Under the pieces are notes generated by a model, which ran no database searches, was not told the DNA's origin, and saw only the letters and a program-made list of their open reading frames with translations. From contig OX344764.1 in NCBI GenBank assembly GCA_947034895.1, forward strand, positions 42,761,348 to 42,825,347: 64,000 nt of DNA. The letters run 5' to 3'. Of the stretch, positions 45,627-56,913 are shown in pieces (position 1 is the first letter of the stretch; every line of letters starts with the position of its first letter). The stretch comes from Rhytidiadelphus loreus. Lineage: Eukaryota > Streptophyta > Bryopsida > Hypnales > Hylocomiaceae. The position numbers and the translations under genes were made by a program.

Positions 45627-45928
45627 CCTGCGGTCGCCCTGGAACACGCGGTCGCTGTCTGCTGCTCCGACCCGCAGTCGGACCCGCGGTCGCCCTCAGT
45701 ACCCGAAGCCGCGGTCGCCCCTTCACCCGAAGTCGCCCTAAAGCCCCTGACCCGCAGTCGCCTTCAAGCCTAAACCCGCAGTCACCTCTATTTTTTCCAC
45801 CCGCGGTCGCCCCTTCACCCGAAGTCGCCCTAGCGCCCCAGACCTGCAGTCGCCCCTTCACCCGTAGTCGCCTCAATTTTTCCACCCGAGGTCGCCCAAG
45901 GCAGACCTGCACGCGCCCACACCCGCAG
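45627..45928 (+). repeat. Array A7 of ACCCGC(A/G)GTCGCC units (right end)
   Basis: About 14 units in one orientation, all pointing outward to the right terminus about 190 bp away, with no gene beyond them inside the element. Mirror image of the outward-pointing part of A1, as expected for subterminal inverted arrays. Confidence 0.9.
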
Positions 45929-46014
45929 TCGCCTACGCTGGCTGTCCACGTCAGTTCTGAAGCCCTGCCACGTAGGCAAAATCTATTTACTATGGGGTAA
46001 AATTTTTTACCCCT

Positions 46015-46122
46015 CCGCGACGCGATGTCAAGTAAACTCGACACTTCGTGACACGCGACACGCGACGTCAGACGTCATACACGACGCCTAAACCCAAAAA
46101 TATGTCAGACAAGACAATCCTG
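46015..46122. repeat. Giant hAT right terminus
   Basis: Ends ...CAAGACAATCCTG; the reverse complement CAGGATTGTCTTGTCTGAC pairs with the left terminus. CGCGACGTC-type words at 46017-46085 mirror those of the left end. Confidence 0.88.
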
Positions 46123-46130
46123 GTCGTGAA
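46123..46130. repeat. Right 8-bp target-site duplication (GTCGTGAA)
   Basis: Exact copy of 23107-23114. Confidence 0.95.
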
Positions 46131-47640
46131 TAGTCCAAAGCAACATCGCACGCAGTTGGAATGCCTTGCAACCAACATTCTTTGTCAAGTCGTGTGCGGG
46201 AACACCAACCCATAACTCCAGCAATTCCTCAACTAAAGGCTCCAAATACACGTCAAAAACATCAGCTGTGACGGATTCTCGTCCAGGAATCAACAGAGCC
46301 AACAAAACGAAGAACTTTTTTGTGCTAAGCCATGGGGGCAAGTTATAATTCAATAGCAGTACTGGCCACGTCGACCATGATGACCGGTTCTGCTTGAATG
46401 GGTTCACTCCATCTGCTGCCAAAGCGAAGTGCACATTACGTGGATCATTTCCAAAAGTCGGATCGACGTTCTCGTGGAAGTGTTGCCAAGCTTTGGAGTC
46501 GCAAGGGTGGCGGACAAGACCGTCCCCTCCTTCTTGGTTGCTCCGGTTCTCTGCAGGCCACACCATGAGCTTGGAGATGACGGGACTCCTAAACATTCGT
46601 TGAAGTCGAGGGATGATTGGGAAATGCCGAAGCACCTTCACTGGGAAGGCCCGCCGATCTTCATCCCTATATCTCCGCCCATCACACTTGGGACACCGCA
46701 GGGCATTTTCATGTGCACCGCGGAATAGAACGCATCTTTTCTCACACGCATGGATGAGGTTGAACGTTAATCCAAGTTTTGCAGTGAGGGACTTTGTGGA
46801 ATGGTACGTTTTAGGCAAGGTGTTCTTCTCAGGCAAGAGATGCTGATGCAAAATACTGAACAACTCATTGGCGCAATGATTGGTAACCTCGTGCACCGTG
46901 CATAGATTCATGAGTAACACTGTGGCGGCCAGCTTGCTAGACCTCGCCCCGTCATATAAATGCTGCATGGACTCTTCCAACACCGTAGCGTCGAAGTCGA
47001 AGTCCTCCCCCCCTCCATCCGGATCCAGGTCTGCAGAAGCCGACTTGTCACGGCATTCTTCCGCCTCAGCAACATCATCAAGGCCGATCTCCAAGCTATT
47101 TTCGTGTACAGAGTCTGCTGTAGCAAAAGCCGCTGAAACTTCTTGTTGAACTCTCTCCGCTGAAAAAGTTGGAACTTCTGCTAGGAGGGTTGCTTCCGAA
47201 TCTTCCTGTTCAAGTCTCTCCGTGGAAGACGGAGGAACTTCCTCTTCGAGGCTTGCTTGCTGAACCATCCCCGCAGTGTCAACAGTGGCATCCAGTTCGG
47301 GCGGCACCTCTAGAAGCGATGCTCCCCAAAACTGATGCTCCCATTCTTCATCCGAGGAGTCTCGCAAGCCCGGACCTCTCCAAATCCGGGCATCTGGATC
47401 TCTCCCATTCAGGATTAGGTGCTCTCGTACATTGCGGAGGCACAGTCTCTTCCGGCCCCGACATTTGGAGCATGGGCAATGCAATTTCGTGACATTGTAT
47501 TCCACGGCCCTCTTCAACTCTCTATTCCACAACCGGTCGTCTCGCAGTCGCTGCCTGTGACTATCAGAAAGCGGAAGTCTGGTTGGTATCATGCCCCTAA
47601 TGTTCCAGAACTTTGAGATCCCTGGAAGGCTGAGGTACAC
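46131..47640 (-). pseudogene. CACTA TNP2 transposase, 5' half
   Basis: Frame from ATG 47640 to the hAT insertion at 46130. The N-terminus has Cys-rich CPCSKCRGRKRL (the transposase-associated zinc-binding region seen before TNP2), then an acidic linker, then the TNP2 core: CPKCDGRRYRDED, FPIIPRLQRMF, SKLMVWPAENRSNQEGGDGL, HFALAADGVNPF, WPVLLLNYNLPPWLSTKKFF and LWVGVPAHDLTK. The frame stops shortly inside the hAT (LLWTIHD, then foreign residues) but resumes exactly at 23106 as HDFPGYG. Apart from the insertion this half is intact. It is transcribed divergently from the gene starting at 49665. Confidence 0.9.
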
Positions 47641-49664
47641 AACCGAAGTGGAAGGTTAGAAGTCGAACCATACACTGTTGGTCGTAGTCACAGGAAATGT
47701 CTTCTATGTATATAGCCATTTCGATCTATAACACAACTATATGACTGTTATATGTCTGGCATCACTTCGAAGTGACTATTATTTGTCTAGAGTTACTGAC
47801 AAGTGACTGGTATATGTCTGTCGAAAGTGCCAAATGACTGAAATATGTCACTAAAGAATGACTTTCATATATGGAGTCTGATTCTGTTTTGTATGTATGT
47901 CACTATGTCTTATACAAAGACTTTACATTGTGGTGCTTTAGACATTCACTTATAGGCCCAATTCAGAATCACTCTCAACATTGTTCGCAAAGGTTGATGA
48001 CTTTCTAGCTTCTTAGTTCGGCGGACGGTACAAATTGCGACAAAGAACCTATGCACTTCAAAATTTCCGAGAGGGGAATTGACATGTTTTTTGGATTGTT
48101 TCAAAGCATTGGAGCAATGATACTACAAAAGCATTTTTTTGGCCACAACTGCCTGCATTTATATATGCTAGCAACTCCTTCGACGTCTACAAAGGCTTCA
48201 GCCCCAACATGTTGTGCTAGCATAGCATAATTCCTTAGAGCCATTGACTCTTCCAGCAGAGTTTGGTGACTAACTTTGGGTGTGCTATGAAATTGCCCAT
48301 CCTCCACCTCATTTTGCACATTCATTGTCGGGTTTCTATAAGCCAGTGCCTACCTCATGTATCTGACTTTTCTAATTTGCCTTCAATGGCCTAGAAGCTT
48401 GACTTCAATGGCCTACAAACTTTTCTAATTTCCCTTCAATGCCGTAGAAGCCTGAAGTAGTTTCTAATTTGCCGCAAATGGCATTAAGGCAGCACCTCCT
48501 CTAACACAACCAAGCATATTTAGGAGCGTACCACTTGCTCTGCAGTGGTTGAATATGCATGAGGGTGCGGTACGTGGGGCTCGATCAATCCAAGGGAGCA
48601 ACTTTTCCATCAGAGTTTGTTGAACATCGTATTCAGAATCGATAGTCGAAATCGGTAACCCCTCTACACATCCATCAGTTGAAGTGGGTTCCCTCAATAG
48701 GCACGGTCTGACGCCGAACTGGTATCTCCATGTTGGAATCCTAACTCATTGTCCTACGTTTGTTAGTATGAAACAATGGGGTGGCTTTGTGGACTCTTTG
48801 TTTTGGCATTGTGGACCGCGTTAATCTATTCTTATGGACACAAAAAAACTGTAGGTACATCATGATTCCATGGAGGAAGATCAAAATTCTACTATGCATG
48901 CTATGCACGGACGGACAAGCTTTGGAATCGTATTTCCTAGTCCAGAACTAAAGAATGACTTGTTCGTGACTAGTACGAGTCATTCTTCAGTCATTTCCTA
49001 TGAAAGGTGACTACTACACTACTTAATCAAGTCACACAGTAGTCATACAATGCACGTTCTTGTACAACTTCACTTCTACAAGTCACGCCTTAGTAACACT
49101 GTGGCAGTCTTCACAAACTACATGAAGTACGCCTGCCGCCGCAAACACTGGGACATTAATTACCCTAAATTTGAATTAATGTTAAAAATGTTGGCTCTTC
49201 ATTCCTGTCTTAGGTGCGTAATTAAGACTTAGAGGTGGCCATCACTTGCACTCACCTGCATGCAAGGCTTCCGTAGATTAGGGTAAGAGCTTCGGGGTTC
49301 CAGTTGTCCAGTCGGAGAGTGCTGGAGCAGTAATTGCGCTCTCCAACATTTAATTGTGAGCTGCCAATTCGAACTTCCTCATTTTGCGCACGACCTACTT
49401 CAAGCACCTTCTATATAATGAGCTTCCTTGCACATTTCACTTCTACTGCGTTAGTTCTGAGAAGCAGAGGTGGAGGACCACGCCGAAGTCATTGGCCGTT
49501 TTGTTGTTGCTATTACTGGAGGCCCGGTGACAGCGGTGCGCAATTGCCGAAGGCATCCAAGAGGATCAGCGCTCCTACGGGATTCAAACGTCTATGGAAG
49601 GGTTGCAATTACAGCAATAAGGCATTGGCATTGAGGTGACTTACCGCCGAAGTAGGAGTCGTCA
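47641..49664. promoter_or_regulatory. Divergent intergenic region of the CACTA element
   Basis: Lies between the TNP2 start and the first exon of the plus-strand gene. It is dotted with TGACT/AGTCA words, often with a TATATG tail (47.7-47.9 kb), and a cluster at 48.95-49.08 kb. Short reverse-strand ORFs at 48.1-48.7 kb have no recognisable domain. Likely a bidirectional promoter; no TATA box assigned. Confidence 0.4.
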
Positions 49665-52600
49665 ATGGAGAATCCGCCGCAGGAGAAGGGTGCTTACGAG
49701 CTTCTACGGGACAAGAATGTAGCGGAGGTGCACAAGATGTTTGGGCCTGTCGTGGTGGCCAGTCGTGAATGGTGAGTTAGTCTTCGCGGTTCTTCCTCAC
49801 CCTCGACATTCTGAAGTTCCAATTCTCCGTTCATGAATGTCGTACGCGTAATACTGTAGTAAGCGCTCTTAACCACAAAAACGTGGCAAGATGACACGGA
49901 ATATCGTCCCAGGGAACCCCAGAGGGTGTTCTAAATTCCGTCTAATCCGGTTTATTGTAACTACTTCAATTTTCACTCCCCAACCGGATTCTATCTCTAT
50001 CCGGACTCTCTACCGGATCCGGATTATCACAAACACCAGATCCGTAGCTTTAACACACGGTTTTCGATACCTCTGTTTTACCTTCAGAGGGTCCTCACTG
50101 ACTTTTCCCGAGGGGTAAGGACAACACCACTCCTTGTATTTCACTAACTCTAACTTCCTAATGACACGTACCCAAAGATCTTTCCGTCACAAACAAGGAA
50201 CACACTGGCTGACCCTCACAACTTCGGACTTCTCCAGAAGCAGGTCACTCAGAATACAACCCGACTCCCCTTGCTACAACGACAAATACAAGACTTACCC
50301 GGAAACTGAGACGGGGTCCGGTACTAGCACTCCAACTTGTGTTTTGCAGACGGAACTTTCCGGGTGAGCGGGGGTTTTCCACAGACGGTTGCTTATCTCC
50401 GCACGGAACCCTCCCTGGCCTTCCGGACTCGCACCCACACCACCAACGCCGGACTCCGCACAACTTCCTACACACGCTAAAACTGCTTCTCTGGACAACA
50501 CACAGTTCACAGACCCGGGAAACCCTGAATCCGGACTCCTCCTTACCACCTCTCTACTCTGTAGCCAAAACCTTCAAGCAAGCGCCCAAGCAACCTTCAA
50601 ACTCCCAAGGAAAAGGAAACCAAGGACCCACAAAGAAAACTAAGGCAATGAATAAAAAGACAATAAAAATGCACACATATATTTACTGCTCAAAATAAGG
50701 AATAGCAAGAAAAGGAATCCAAGACCACAAGCGGTCCCTTCCTTTTATAAGCAAAACAACATGCCGTAAAACCCGCGGAAAGTGCCACTAAACACCATCC
50801 TAAACTGCCCTAAAAGTCCGGGTGGATAAGTTAACTGAAACTTACTCCTGAAAATCCGGAATCCGGGTTCTGACTAAGACCCGGAACTCTAAGTCTAACA
50901 AAAAGATAACTAAAAACACTATCAGTCTAACTATCTACTTTCCCTTCCGCTGTTTCTTTGAACTACTGTCAAACCCTAACTGCCCCCGGGTGCTGGTCTT
51001 GCCTTGGGGTGTACGGAGGGACGCTCGGGTGATGATCGACGTCTTCCGGACCGGAGGACTGTCAGAATCCGTCTCGTCCGTATGGACGAGAGACCGGTTC
51101 GCCTTCTCCAACGACTTCGGATCTTCCACCACTTCTGCTTCTTCTGCTTCCGGTTCCTCTGCTTCCGCCTCCTCCGATATCTCGATGGGATCCGGTGTAG
51201 GTAAGGGCATCGGTGGAGTAGGTTCGATATCCTCGAACTGCTCCGGATGCGTCCGTGCCGGATTCTGGACAAGGTCGATCCGGGCATCCAAACTGCTCCG
51301 GACCGGCATATCCTGTCCCAGAAATCCGGATGAAGGCCCCCCTTGAGTGACGATGTTTATCAGTGACCCAAACTGACCTGTCCGTTTGATGGGCGAGATG
51401 GGAGGTTGCGTTGCTGGAGTTGCGATGACATCCGGAACTTCCGGAAATCCCCCGAAGTCGAGAGGCTTGTTCGGATCCATGTTCGTCATCATGGACCGGA
51501 ACTCCTTCAACGATGCCTCCATCCTTCCGGACATCTCCACCATCACCCGGACTATCTTCGTGTTGGTGAGGGCCGCAGACGTCTTCTGCATTTCATCATA
51601 CAGCGCCACCTTGTGGTAGAGATCCGCCGGACTGACCATCCATTTCTGGAAGGTCTGGAACGCTTGGTACGCCTTCTGCGTCGCCCCTTGAGACTGGTGC
51701 AGCTCTTCTTCCGTCCAGATCAGCTTCCCCTTGAGCGCGTCCCGTTCCGTCTTCAGGTTCCGGATTTCCGTCCTCATCTCGTTCCATTCCGACTCGGCCG
51801 GTAACGCCTTCAACGCGTCCACCAGGTTCTCCGGTTCGCACTTCACCACTTCCGCGGACCGGAGTACGATCTCCGTCAGCCTGTCGTGGTAATCCTTGGC
51901 GGTCCGGATCCAGTCTTCTCCGCATTCGAAGAAGCGGGGTCCTTCCCACTCTTGTTTATCCTGGATGAGAAAGGGACCCGGGAGTTTACCTCTGGAAGCC
52001 GGAAGTGTCGACTTCCGTCTTTTGCTTCCCGACGCCTGCTCCCGTTCCTCCTTCTCCCTCTGCCTCGGTTCCGGTTCCGGCTTCTCTTCCTTGATCTCCG
52101 GCTTGACTTCCGGCTTGGCTTCTTCCTCCTCATCCTCAGACTCCTGCGTTTCCTGCTCCTCGTCGTCAGAGCAGTGGCATTGGAGCATGATGAGCCCGGT
52201 CTCGTAATCCGTCGCCTCGTCTTCCGTCAAGAGTTCCCGGTGCTGGTACAGGTGGAGCAGGTACGTGCTGAGCGGGTTCGGCTTGTTCTTCGCCAAGTTT
52301 CCGGTGCAACGCCCCACCACGCTCGCCACGATCCGGCCCCAGTTCACGACCCGGTCCTGAAACGCCCCAAAGATCGTGTTGGCCATGGTTACCGTAACCC
52401 GGGAACTCTTGTCCGGGTACAGAATCGGAAGCAGGAACCGCAGCAGTCGCCTGTGCCTCTCGTCCCGGCAGTCCTTGATCGCGTAGCCCTCCTTCGCGTG
52501 TGGTGGGTTCACGAACTTGTGATGGTGGTACTGGTCCGTCCGGACAGCGAATCCGCTTCCGGTTTGGGAGAACCCGTACACTTCCGCCCACAGCTCCTCC

Positions 52601-55600
52601 GTCCACTGGTCCGGATGCCCACGTACGGTCTGGTCGTACTGGTTTGGAGCACCTACCGCCAACTTCCGGAGTACCTGGTCGCTCTGGATGTTCCAGGGTT
52701 TCTTCAGCAGACCTGCACAACCTAATACAACCAAATCGTCCTCTAAATGCCGCAAGTGCAGCGGATCTTCCGGATATACCGGACTGATCTTCCGGGCTGG
52801 TACTATATACCACGTACTAACCCCTGCCATCCGTCTCACCTCTCCTATCGCGGTAACCCTAACTCACCACACTTTCTCTCACTATCAGCCAGATGCGGAG
52901 CAATTGAAAGAGGGCGAGAAATGAGGAGGAACTCGGTTTATATAGAAATCCTGCGCCCAACGTTCACTGTAATGGGAACGCAGGCTACGGAACGCCGTAA
53001 CGTATCCCTAGTCTACCGCCGCAAGCTACTGAATTTAATGCCTGCGTTCCGGGTTCCTGTGTTCCGGCTCCTGAATCCGTCCACCCGGATGTCAAGTTCC
53101 GTCATGCTTCCGTACTGGTTCCGGAACGAAGTCTAAACTAATTCTAAGTATTTATTTGTTTCCGCTAGTCTATGCCTAAACTAATTTTTTTCAATTTTGA
53201 TCTATTTTAATTTTTCTTAGTCTATTAAGGTCCGTACTAAGCTATTATGGATTCCGACAATGAACAAGATCCTTGGATTACTATACTAACAACTCCAAGA
53301 ACTATAGTCATGACTCCTAAGGACATATTAAGCAGTCACACACTTCATTTCCTCTAGTCTTGAAGCCATCGTAGACAGGTAGAGACACCACATCCGCGGA
53401 AGTCTCGAACGATTTACCGTTGTCGCCAGTATTTACTAAGGCACAGTCCCCGAGGTAGAAAAGACAGGGTTTTCTAGGGTTTCCATGTTAGAACGCACTG
53501 ACAAAGGCTACCCTTGTCACAGCCATTAATGTATATTCATTTTATAGTGCCATTGGAGTCATAGTTCATGACTGCTGACTTACATGAAACTTCGAAGAAG
53601 TCATTTTCAAGTCACAGACAAGTAGGCTTCTAGTCGCATGCCTAGAGAGGCCCAAAAAGTTAGGTGACCTGAACATGGCAGCCACGTGGATGTCCTCCGC
53701 CGCCGTTTTCATGAAGAGCTTGACCTCACTGTCGCCAGCCAAACCCTAACCATTATCAGTCTTCTGTTGGGTTCTGCCACCACATCCTTCTCTGCTCCTG
53801 TGATGCTTCTTTGCCGTCTTGCGTTCGTGGAGTTGCTTGTGAGTGTGAAAGGCATCTGCAACCTGTCGGGTGCTTGTGGAACAGGCTCGCAGATGTAGAG
53901 AAGTGGAAGCCATCGAAGTCGGTCATTACTGGGACAAAGGAAACGACAGCGGCGCGCAGGAGTTCACGGCGGCGAGGCCTTCGAGGACGGGAGGGGAGGA
54001 AGACTGAAGCACAGAAGTGCTACCGCAGGAGAAAACCTCCACATTCCCCGAAGATGAGCAGCGGACGCGGTTCTTCTTCTGAGGCGACGGAGTCCAATGA
54101 CGAGGCCATCGCCACAGGTATGATGAATCTCGCCATTGCTTGTACACATGTTGAGCGGGAAGCCAAGTCGGAGGCACCTGCCACAGGTAAATGTGGGCCT
54201 GACGCTTCTCTTCTCTTGCGTTGGAATTAGGGTTTGCAGGAGTGTCTCAAGCTCAGCCGTGGGGTCTCATTTTAGCCACCCACACTTCTTTTTGGGCTCC
54301 CAATTTGATTACAACGGCCACAATGCTACAAGTGCTTTCAATTTTGGGGGTCTTACGGTTCCTTGCGGAGGCTTGCTTAGGTGGTTCGCCTTTTTTTTGG
54401 AGGCAACTTGTTTGGAGAATGACCACTATCTCTACACGTACCCTTATTTCCTCAGCTGACCATGTTCTTTGTTGTGGGCTTGCTAGCGTGGCTTCCAATT
54501 TCTTGTCTTCTAGGCCTACCTCTTCAATTTCCTACAGTTTTATGTGGGTTGTGCCTTCAAGATTTCACTGAATTCTTTCCTCTAGGCTGTAGGACTTGCC
54601 TCCTTTTTAGAAACCCATACCCTCCGAATTTTGACTAGTATAGGCCTGTAGGCTTTATACACATGCAAGTGTTGCCTGAAGTAGATGCAAATACCTCCGT
54701 GAAAGATAACCATGATTTCTTGCCAATGCATGATGTGCAGGTGATGACCGAGGAGTGTACGACTCCTCTGAAGACGACTTGGACCTTGAAGAGGAAGAAC
54801 CTTTAGTGGACAGAAGGAGAAAGCGAGCAAAACAGTCTCTAGTAGCAACATTGCCAATGAAGCCTGTACAACCACTTCCTCCTCCACCAGCTCGGGGTGC
54901 TTATGGGCAACCTGCTTGGAATTGGGTCCCTGGACACTATGAGCACAATGCTCCAGCGGCTCCACCTTCTTGGTCTGGTGTCCCTCCAACACCGTACCTT
55001 GCATTGTGGCCGAAACCTGTTGCCTCACAAGATAGTGAGGACCGTTTTTCAAGGCGAAAAAGAAAAGAAGATTACGACCTCGCCAGTCTCCATCGTGCCA
55101 CAAAAGGAGCCAAACCCAATCGTGTGTATGTGCTCGAGGGTGGGGAAGTGGACGCAAGCTGTGAGGGCAAGAATTCCTGGGACGCAGCACTTCGGGAATT
55201 AGTTCCCAAGATCATTGATATGAGTGTGGTGGATTGGGCGAAGCACCCGCCGCACACGCTGAAGAAGCTCCGAGACGCCCTTGATAGCGAGTTCGAATAC
55301 CAGGGGCATCTCCTAAGCATGCAAGGCTTCCGCACTGCAGTGACAAAGTTTCTGAAGTCGGAGCGGTCGCGACTAAAAGTGCGTTATCTGAGAGGCCAAG
55401 AAAAGCCCCCTATAAAGGTGGATCCCAATCAATGGAAACGGCTAATTCAATATTGGAATACAGATGCGCAAAAGGCCAAGGCAGAGAAGATGGCTGCAGC
55501 ACGCCAAGGTGTCAAGAACTATACGTTGGTGGGGAGGAAAGGGAAGGCTGGGAAGGAAGCAATGTTGGTAAGTCTACAAGCAAAATTGAGAGTCGGTCTT

Positions 55601-55760
55601 TCCTTTATGTTCGTCCAGTTTCTGGTTGCTACTGCCATGTTTGTATAATTTTGAATGCTTCACGTTACTTGGGCAGAGGGCAGGCCGCGAAACGAGTCCT
55701 GGAATTACGGATTTTGCCGAGGGAAGGCAGGCGGCCCAGGGTGGAGGATCTCCAGTTCCT
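49665..55760 (+). CDS. CACTA second gene: Transposase_24-like (TnpA-type) protein
   Basis: Exons 49665-49771 (MENPPQEKGAYELLRDKNVA), 53885-54117 (starts LADVEKWKPSKS; Arg/Lys-rich), 54741-55567 and 55677-55760. Phases agree at every join (2, 1, 0), which is why I link 49.7 kb to 53.9 kb across a 4.1-kb intron holding an insertion. Exon 3 has an acidic start, a Pro-rich middle, then KFLKSERSRLKVRYL and PNQWKRLIQYWNTDAQKAKA followed by a K/A-rich helix, resembling the Transposase_24 (Ptta/En/Spm) DNA-binding-type proteins that partner TNP2. The last exon is Gly/Gln-rich and may splice in phase to the next segment at 56222. Divergent orientation relative to TNP2 is unlike En/Spm, where both come from one transcript. 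Confidence 0.6.
50935..52839 (-). CDS. Intact ORF of an inserted element: gag-like or structural protein, unrecognised
   Basis: 634 codons, no introns needed. A folded-looking N-terminal about 220 residues (ELWAEVYGFSQTGSGFAV, DERHRRLLRFLLPILYPDKS, GRIVASVVGRCTGNLAKNKP) is followed by a very acidic/basic charged stretch (EDEEEEAKPEVKPEIKEEKP), a coiled-coil segment (about 350-400) and a Pro/Glu-rich tail ending SSKKQRKGK. It lacks protease, RT or DDE motifs. The layout resembles gag-type or accessory proteins of plant elements, but I do not recognise the family. A TATA box (CTATATAAACC on this strand, about 52935-52946) lies about 100 bp upstream. An in-frame second ATG at 52830 (MAGVST) is an equally good start. 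It sits in an intron of the CACTA plus-strand gene. Confidence 0.65.
   Translation of the reverse strand: MRRMAGVSTWYIVPARKISPVYPEDPLHLRHLEDDLVVLGCAGLLKKPWNIQSDQVLRKLAVGAPNQYDQTVRGHPDQWTEELWAEVYGFSQTGSGFAVRTDQYHHHKFVNPPHAKEGYAIKDCRDERHRRLLRFLLPILYPDKSSRVTVTMANTIFGAFQDRVVNWGRIVASVVGRCTGNLAKNKPNPLSTYLLHLYQHRELLTEDEATDYETGLIMLQCHCSDDEEQETQESEDEEEEAKPEVKPEIKEEKPEPEPRQREKEEREQASGSKRRKSTLPASRGKLPGPFLIQDKQEWEGPRFFECGEDWIRTAKDYHDRLTEIVLRSAEVVKCEPENLVDALKALPAESEWNEMRTEIRNLKTERDALKGKLIWTEEELHQSQGATQKAYQAFQTFQKWMVSPADLYHKVALYDEMQKTSAALTNTKIVRVMVEMSGRMEASLKEFRSMMTNMDPNKPLDFGGFPEVPDVIATPATQPPISPIKRTGQFGSLINIVTQGGPSSGFLGQDMPVRSSLDARIDLVQNPARTHPEQFEDIEPTPPMPLPTPDPIEISEEAEAEEPEAEEAEVVEDPKSLEKANRSLVHTDETDSDSPPVRKTSIITRASLRTPQGKTSTRGQLGFDSSSKKQRKGK
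52933..52948 (-). promoter_or_regulatory. TATA box of the 52839 gene
   Basis: TTTCTATATAAACCGAG on the gene strand, about 95 bp upstream of the ATG. Confidence 0.65.
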
Positions 55761-56913
55761 GTAAGTGCACCAGTGCACGACGACTGTAAACCTGCGATCG
55801 TTCTCAAAAAAAATTCATAGCCATTGACCTCCTTGTACAGCTTGTTCCATGTCACGTTGTAAAACCGCCTTACAGTTTCTTCTGTTGCGCTTGCATTGGT
55901 TGCATCTGAGTTGTGAAGTTCTTGTCTATGTTAAAAAGGCAGATTCAACTCTCCCTTTCTGCCTTGGCCGAATCATCCTACGTCTGGTCCTCGTGTCATC
56001 CATCGAATCCAACTGTGTAGCTGTCTGGTAGCTTTGGCCAATGAGTCATATGCCAGTCGCGTTGAAGTCGCTCAGTAGTCCCGTCCAGTCGCGTCTAAGT
56101 CATGTTCAAGTCGCGTTCAAGTCGTGAATGAGTTGTGCTTGCGTTCGCAGATATATTTCGAGACTTGGTGCTAACATGGGAATGCTTCTTGTGACGCTGT
56201 TGCACAATTGTGGGTGCATAGATGGGTGGTCCAGGTGAATCATCACGTTGGTCAGCCATGGACTCTTGGAAGAAAGACGTGGACGGGAAGTTCGTTCAAG
56301 TTCTGGCTGTCTCTGCCGCCAATGCGACAGCACTTGATGAACTGCGTTCCATGTTTCAGAGTTTCATGAGTAGATCTAATGAGGCGGACGAAGGCAGCCC
56401 CTCAATCAACCAGTCAGCGCTTGAAAATCAAGATTCACGTGGGAAGCAATCGGTTCAAGCTGCTGGGATGTTGCGGAATTCGAAGAAGAAGGTAGTGGGC
56501 ATGGATTCCATCATGGGGCATGCTCGCGGGGTTCGGTCGAAGAGAAATCATGTGTCCAAACAGAAAGCGATTTCGGAGAAACTTGTGACAGCAAAGGCTG
56601 CCGACCTCACCCTTTCTTCGTCAGACTCTGAGCTTACATTGCTGGACAGAAGAAAAATGGACTTTGTGGTGGATGCTGATGGAAAGTTCAAGGTAATGCA
56701 AAGGGGTATTCAGGAGCCCGTCAATGATCAGGTAGGCTCGGCTATTCCAAAACTCGATGTGGTCCCGGAGGCGATGCCTGACCTTGATCCAACATTGACA
56801 AAGGATTCTAATGAGGCGAGTCCTCAAAGTGAAGATGACGTGTATGGGCTTCCGCGGCCGAGAAGTAAGAACAGCATCGACCACTCTTCGGCCAACATTG
56901 CGCGCAAGTCTGG

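Larger units (their letters stand above)
23115..46122. mobile_element. Giant hAT element (23,008 bp) with cargo genes
   Basis: Bounded by CAGGGTTGTTCGCTGCGAC on the left and, as reverse complement, CAGGATTGTCTTGTCTGAC on the right, with a perfect 8-bp target duplication. Both are hallmarks of the hAT superfamily. It encodes a hAT transposase (41823-45098, one nonsense codon), a RING protein gene (23776), two related genes (29447-27948 and 39223-40731), a protein kinase gene (33477-31885) and a spliced gene (36024-37343). Seven arrays of ACCCGC(A/G)GTCGCC lie at the two ends and at the 5' side of every gene. It is inserted in the TNP2 coding sequence and itself carries a MITE (34228-34809). 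Autonomous hATs are usually a few kb, so size and gene content are exceptional. The target duplication supports a single insertion of the whole unit. Confidence 0.92.
49930..53130. repeat. Region saturated with TCCGGA/CCGGAT words, probable inserted element
   Basis: CCGGA-containing words are dense at 49.93-50.90 kb and 53.02-53.13 kb on both sides of the gene at 50935-52839, and within it. Flanking CACTA DNA lacks this bias. I could not find termini or a target duplication; the insertion probably spans about 49.89-53.3 kb. Confidence 0.5.

Noticed and set aside
45583..46044. 153-codon reverse-strand ORF near the right end of the giant hAT
   Set aside because: It lies entirely over array A7 and the subterminal GC repeats.
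23115..46122. Idea that the 23-kb insert is an integrated virus or a tyrosine-recombinase element
   Set aside because: No capsid, polymerase or recombinase gene is visible. The CAGGG termini, 8-bp duplication and hAT transposase explain it.
53674..53810. Start of the plus-strand gene at ATG 53676 (MAATWMSS)
   Set aside because: That frame stops soon, whereas the exon at 49665 joins the exon at 53885 in correct phase and gives a better protein start.
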